From Actinoallomurus purpureus (lineage in GTDB: Bacteria; Actinomycetota; Actinomycetes; Streptosporangiales; Streptosporangiaceae): a DNA stretch of 64,000 bases. Positions 61,561-64,000 of this stretch are shown here, one piece after another. The stretch is taken from assembly GCF_024055795.1 (NCBI RefSeq), contig NZ_JAMXMY010000018.1, positions 1 to 64,000 on the forward strand. The letters are read 5' to 3'. Within the stretch, counting starts at the first letter, position 1, and every line of letters starts with the position of its first letter. Below the pieces are notes generated by a model. That model was not told the DNA's origin. It did no database searches and saw only the letters and a list, made by a program, of their open reading frames with translations. Position numbers and translations under genes: made by a program.

Positions 61561-62682
61561 TCATCGGGACACCTCCTCGAACGACTCCAGGTAGGAGGTG
61601 AACCCGGCGCGCTCGTCCGCCAGCATCGGGTGCTCGGTCGCATAGACGTTCTCCCAGATCGCCGTCGCCTCGGGGTCGGGCAATTCTAGACACCGTTTCC
61701 GCAGGTCCGACCCGACACCTTTGGCTTCGGCCTCGATCGCGTCGAAGAATGTGCGGTCGGCCATCTCGTTCTTGACGAGGTACGCCTTGACGCGCTCGAT
61801 CGGGTCCTTGAGCTTCCAGGACTCCAGCTCGGCCTGGAGCCGGTAGCGCGTCGGGTCGTCGGTCGTGGTGTGGGCGCCCATCCGGTAGGTGTACGCCTCG
61901 ATGAGCGTGGGGCCCTGGCCGCTGCGGGCGTTCTCAAGGGCCTTCTTCGTGACGGCCTGGACGGCGAAGACGTCGTTGCCGTCGACCCGGATGCCGGGGA
62001 ACCCGAAGCCCTCGGCGCGGCGGTACAGCGGGATCCGGGACTGCTTCTCCAGCGGCTCGGAGATCGCCCACTGGTTGTTCTGGCAGAAGAAGACGACGGG
62101 GGCGTTCTGCGCGGCCGACCACACGAACGCCTCGTTCACGTCGCCCTGGCTGGTGGCGCCGTCGCCGAAGTAGACGATCGCGGCGTTCTCGGTGCCGTCC
62201 CGCTGGATGCCCATGGCGTAGCCGGTGGCGTGCAGGGCGTGGCTGCCGATGACGATCGTGTAGAGGTGGAAGTTGTGCTCCTTCGGATCCCACCCGGCGT
62301 GGTTGACGCCGCGGAAGAGCCCCAGGAGGTCGAGCGGGTCGACGCCCCGGCAGTAGGCCACGCCGTGCTCCCGGTAGCTCGGGAACGCCATGTCGTCCGT
62401 ACGCAGGGCGCGGGCCGAGCCGATCTGCGCGGCCTCCTGGCCGAGCAGCGACGCCCAGATGCCCAGCTCGCCCTGGCGGGTCAGCGCGACCGCCTCAGCG
62501 TCGATCCGGCGGACGATCACCAGATCGCGGTACAGACTCTTGATCTCGTCGGGGGTCAGGTTCACGTCGTAGTCGGGGTGCTCGACGCGCTCGCCCTCCG
62601 GGGTGAGCAACTGGACGAGTTCCGATGGGGGAGACTGTGCGTCGGTGCCCAGGGGCGCACCGCGCGCGGCGTCGACGATCAC
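61561..62682 (-). CDS. 2-oxoacid dehydrogenase E1 component, alpha subunit
   Basis: A 373-residue thiamine-diphosphate enzyme subunit. Substrate entry region: PSYREHGVAYCRGVDPLDLL. ThDP/Mg motif GDGATSQGDVNEAFVWSAAQNAPVVFFCQNN (about 172-202). Phosphorylation-loop-like region YRMGAHTTTDDPTRYR. It is the promoter-proximal gene of alpha-beta-E2, transcribed leftward, with 48 bp before the beta gene. In actinomycetes, sets like this serve branched-chain fatty-acid primer supply. That is the best guess but not proven. Confidence 0.94.
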   Translation of the reverse strand: MIVDAARGAPLGTDAQSPPSELVQLLTPEGERVEHPDYDVNLTPDEIKSLYRDLVIVRRIDAEAVALTRQGELGIWASLLGQEAAQIGSARALRTDDMAFPSYREHGVAYCRGVDPLDLLGLFRGVNHAGWDPKEHNFHLYTIVIGSHALHATGYAMGIQRDGTENAAIVYFGDGATSQGDVNEAFVWSAAQNAPVVFFCQNNQWAISEPLEKQSRIPLYRRAEGFGFPGIRVDGNDVFAVQAVTKKALENARSGQGPTLIEAYTYRMGAHTTTDDPTRYRLQAELESWKLKDPIERVKAYLVKNEMADRTFFDAIEAEAKGVGSDLRKRCLELPDPEATAIWENVYATEHPMLADERAGFTSYLESFEEVSR

Positions 62683-62899
62683 GTGCCACTCCTTGTGCGT
62701 TCAGGGCCGTCGCGGGATCGCCGCGGTCGGCCTGGTTGCGCGTCACCCTTCCCGCGGATCCCGGCGAGTACGGGAGACGTAGTCGTCATCGTGACAGACC
62801 TCATGTACCTGGGCGCAAGCCTCGGGTTCTACGGATTCGTACCCGGAAGGTTGTGCCCTGCCACCAACGCGAATCACACGCGAATTCGCTAGACGCGGA

Positions 62900-64000
62900 T
62901 CACTCGCGGGACAGGACGCGGGTCGCGCCGGCCGCGACGGTCAAACCGAGGATGAAGCCCACGGCGACGAGCGCGTCGGAGATCCACAGGTAGAGGCCGT
63001 GCGGCGCGAACTCCCCCTCCTGGCCGAGCGAGCCGACCGGCAGCAGCAGGTCCAGCGTGTACAGGAAGGGATTGAACTGCGTGTTGTGGCCCGGCTCCTG
63101 GATCATCGGGTGGTGCCGGAAGATGACGGTGCCGAACGCCAGCAGCGCCACCAGCCACGCGCCGGCCAGGAACGGCCGGTAGCCGTAGCCGACGGTCCAG
63201 TCCTGGATGTATCCCCACACCCGGTGCGGCACCGGCTGGGTCGTACGGCGGTTCCGCTGCTTGGCGAGCAGCACGGTGCGCCGCTCGCCGTCGTGGCCGA
63301 GGGCGCGGTAGGTCTCCGCGAGCTTCTCGTACGGCTGGGGGATGTAGCCGTCCGTGTCACGGGCCACCCACTTCAGCCGCTCCTTCGCGGTCAGCGGCGG
63401 GTCGATCATCTCGTACGTGAGGCCGTCGAGCTGGTACCTCGGCGCCCAGGACAGCGGGTCGTCGCGCAGCAGCTTGATCCGCGCGTAGCTCAGGTCGACG
63501 ATGCCCTTGATCGGCTCGGCGGTCCGCAGCAGCACCTCTTCGGCCTGGGCGCGCTGGAGGTTGAGCGCCACCCCGGCCGGGTTGGTGAGCCGCCCGCCGC
63601 GCAGGTTGAGCAGGCCGCCGATGTGCGCGCCCGCCAGGCTGACCACGCCCTCGGCGCGGAAGCCGTCCGAGCAGTAGATGTCGGTCTCGATGCTCATGTC
63701 GTCGCAGTTCAGCGCGGCGCGCGCCGGGTTGGACACGGACGCGCCGACGAGGGAGAGGTAACCGCCGATCCGCGCCCCGCGCAGGCGGATCTCCCCTTCG
63801 GCGCTGAACCCGCCGTCGCAGAAGACATTGGCCGCGACCGCGAGCCGGCTGGCGTACAGCGCCTGCCCCTTCGGGTTGCGCAGCCGCGCACCCCGGAGGA
63901 TCAGCTGGCCGCCGACGTGCGCGCCCGGCAGCCGGACCTCGCCTTCCGCGGTGAACCCCTGGTCGCAGTAGACGTTGTTGTCGACCACGAGGCGGTCGGC
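62900..64000 (-). CDS. Right-handed beta-helix membrane protein (partial, 5' end outside)
   Basis: At least 366 residues; the frame stays open to the window end, so the start is missing. Beta-helix repeats continue for about 170 residues (G-FTAEGEVRLPGAHVGGQLILRGARLRNPKG and similar). The linker QPYEKLAETYRALGHDGERRTVLLAKQR follows, then VWGYIQDWTVGYGYRPFLAGAWLVALLAFGTVIFR and a last hydrophobic pair ending VAVGFILGLTVAAGATRVLSRE. It is a clear paralog of the protein at 42561, sharing the linker, the YGYRP turn and the TLDLLLP-VGS/TLDLMLP-IETFG motif between membrane segments. Not an enzyme by any visible motif. Confidence 0.85.
   Translation of the reverse strand, partial: ADRLVVDNNVYCDQGFTAEGEVRLPGAHVGGQLILRGARLRNPKGQALYASRLAVAANVFCDGGFSAEGEIRLRGARIGGYLSLVGASVSNPARAALNCDDMSIETDIYCSDGFRAEGVVSLAGAHIGGLLNLRGGRLTNPAGVALNLQRAQAEEVLLRTAEPIKGIVDLSYARIKLLRDDPLSWAPRYQLDGLTYEMIDPPLTAKERLKWVARDTDGYIPQPYEKLAETYRALGHDGERRTVLLAKQRNRRTTQPVPHRVWGYIQDWTVGYGYRPFLAGAWLVALLAFGTVIFRHHPMIQEPGHNTQFNPFLYTLDLLLPVGSLGQEGEFAPHGLYLWISDALVAVGFILGLTVAAGATRVLSRE

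Overview
The window is very GC-rich, with GC-biased third codon positions, frequent GTG/TTG starts and ATGA/GTGA gene overlaps. Together with WhiB, SigE-type ECF sigma factors, CYP157-like P450 and Tat-lipoprotein sugar-binding genes, this points to a filamentous actinomycete. A Streptosporangiales/Thermomonosporaceae relative is my guess, not something the sequence proves. Layout: 0-6 kb holds small regulators (MmyB-like HTH with a divergent SDR; TetR with a divergent Ohr/OsmC peroxidase; a SigE-type sigma factor coupled to a membrane partner) and a secreted protein of unknown role. 6.2-18.2 kb is a plant-polysaccharide locus: GH42 and GH3 on the minus strand, divergent from a sugar ABC transporter, a GH30, a Gfo/Idh oxidoreductase, a DUF6807 protein and a cupin. 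The genes from GH30 to cupin overlap by 4 bp each. A LacI-type operator lies exactly in the spacer of the transporter promoter. Further biomass enzymes follow: an AA10 LPMO with CBM2 and a GH10 xylanase with CBM2 (23-26 kb), and a GH74 xyloglucanase (35-37 kb). A GH114 lipoprotein sits at 55 kb. 18-33 kb carries a headless LysR remnant and two OmpR/PhoB-type two-component systems, each divergent from its probable target and each with direct repeats of 11-bp period in the divergent promoter. The first faces a COG4705 membrane protein; the second faces a lipoprotein, adaptor, ATPase and permease operon of MacB type. Two tandem ricin-B-like secreted proteins follow (a third lies at 57 kb), then a gene bracketed by two related hairpins. 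37-48 kb is mostly chromosomal housekeeping: a SLATT-like 2TM protein, GT4, GNAT, a small HemA-like protein plus WhiB behind twin GTAGTACTAC palindromes, a rhomboid protease, SDR, a beta-helix membrane protein, an APC permease and an acyl-CoA dehydrogenase. 47.9-52.2 kb is the most unusual stretch. Three imperfect direct repeats (about 170-235 bp), each containing the same stem-loop fused to the 3' end of a small minus-strand gene, alternate with an XRE/TPR regulator, an integrase fragment, an acetyltransferase fragment, a second COG4705 membrane protein, and a mosaic of an XRE tail joined to class A beta-lactamase remnants. It looks like a recombination or integration hot spot with decayed cargo. 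52-64 kb contains an SDR, an orphan P450 lacking the ExxR motif, secreted proteins, a second sigma factor coupled to an FtsX-ectodomain-like membrane protein, a three-gene 2-oxoacid dehydrogenase operon (E1-alpha, E1-beta, E2, no E3) with its terminator, and a second beta-helix membrane protein cut by the window end. I see no tRNA, rRNA or CRISPR array.
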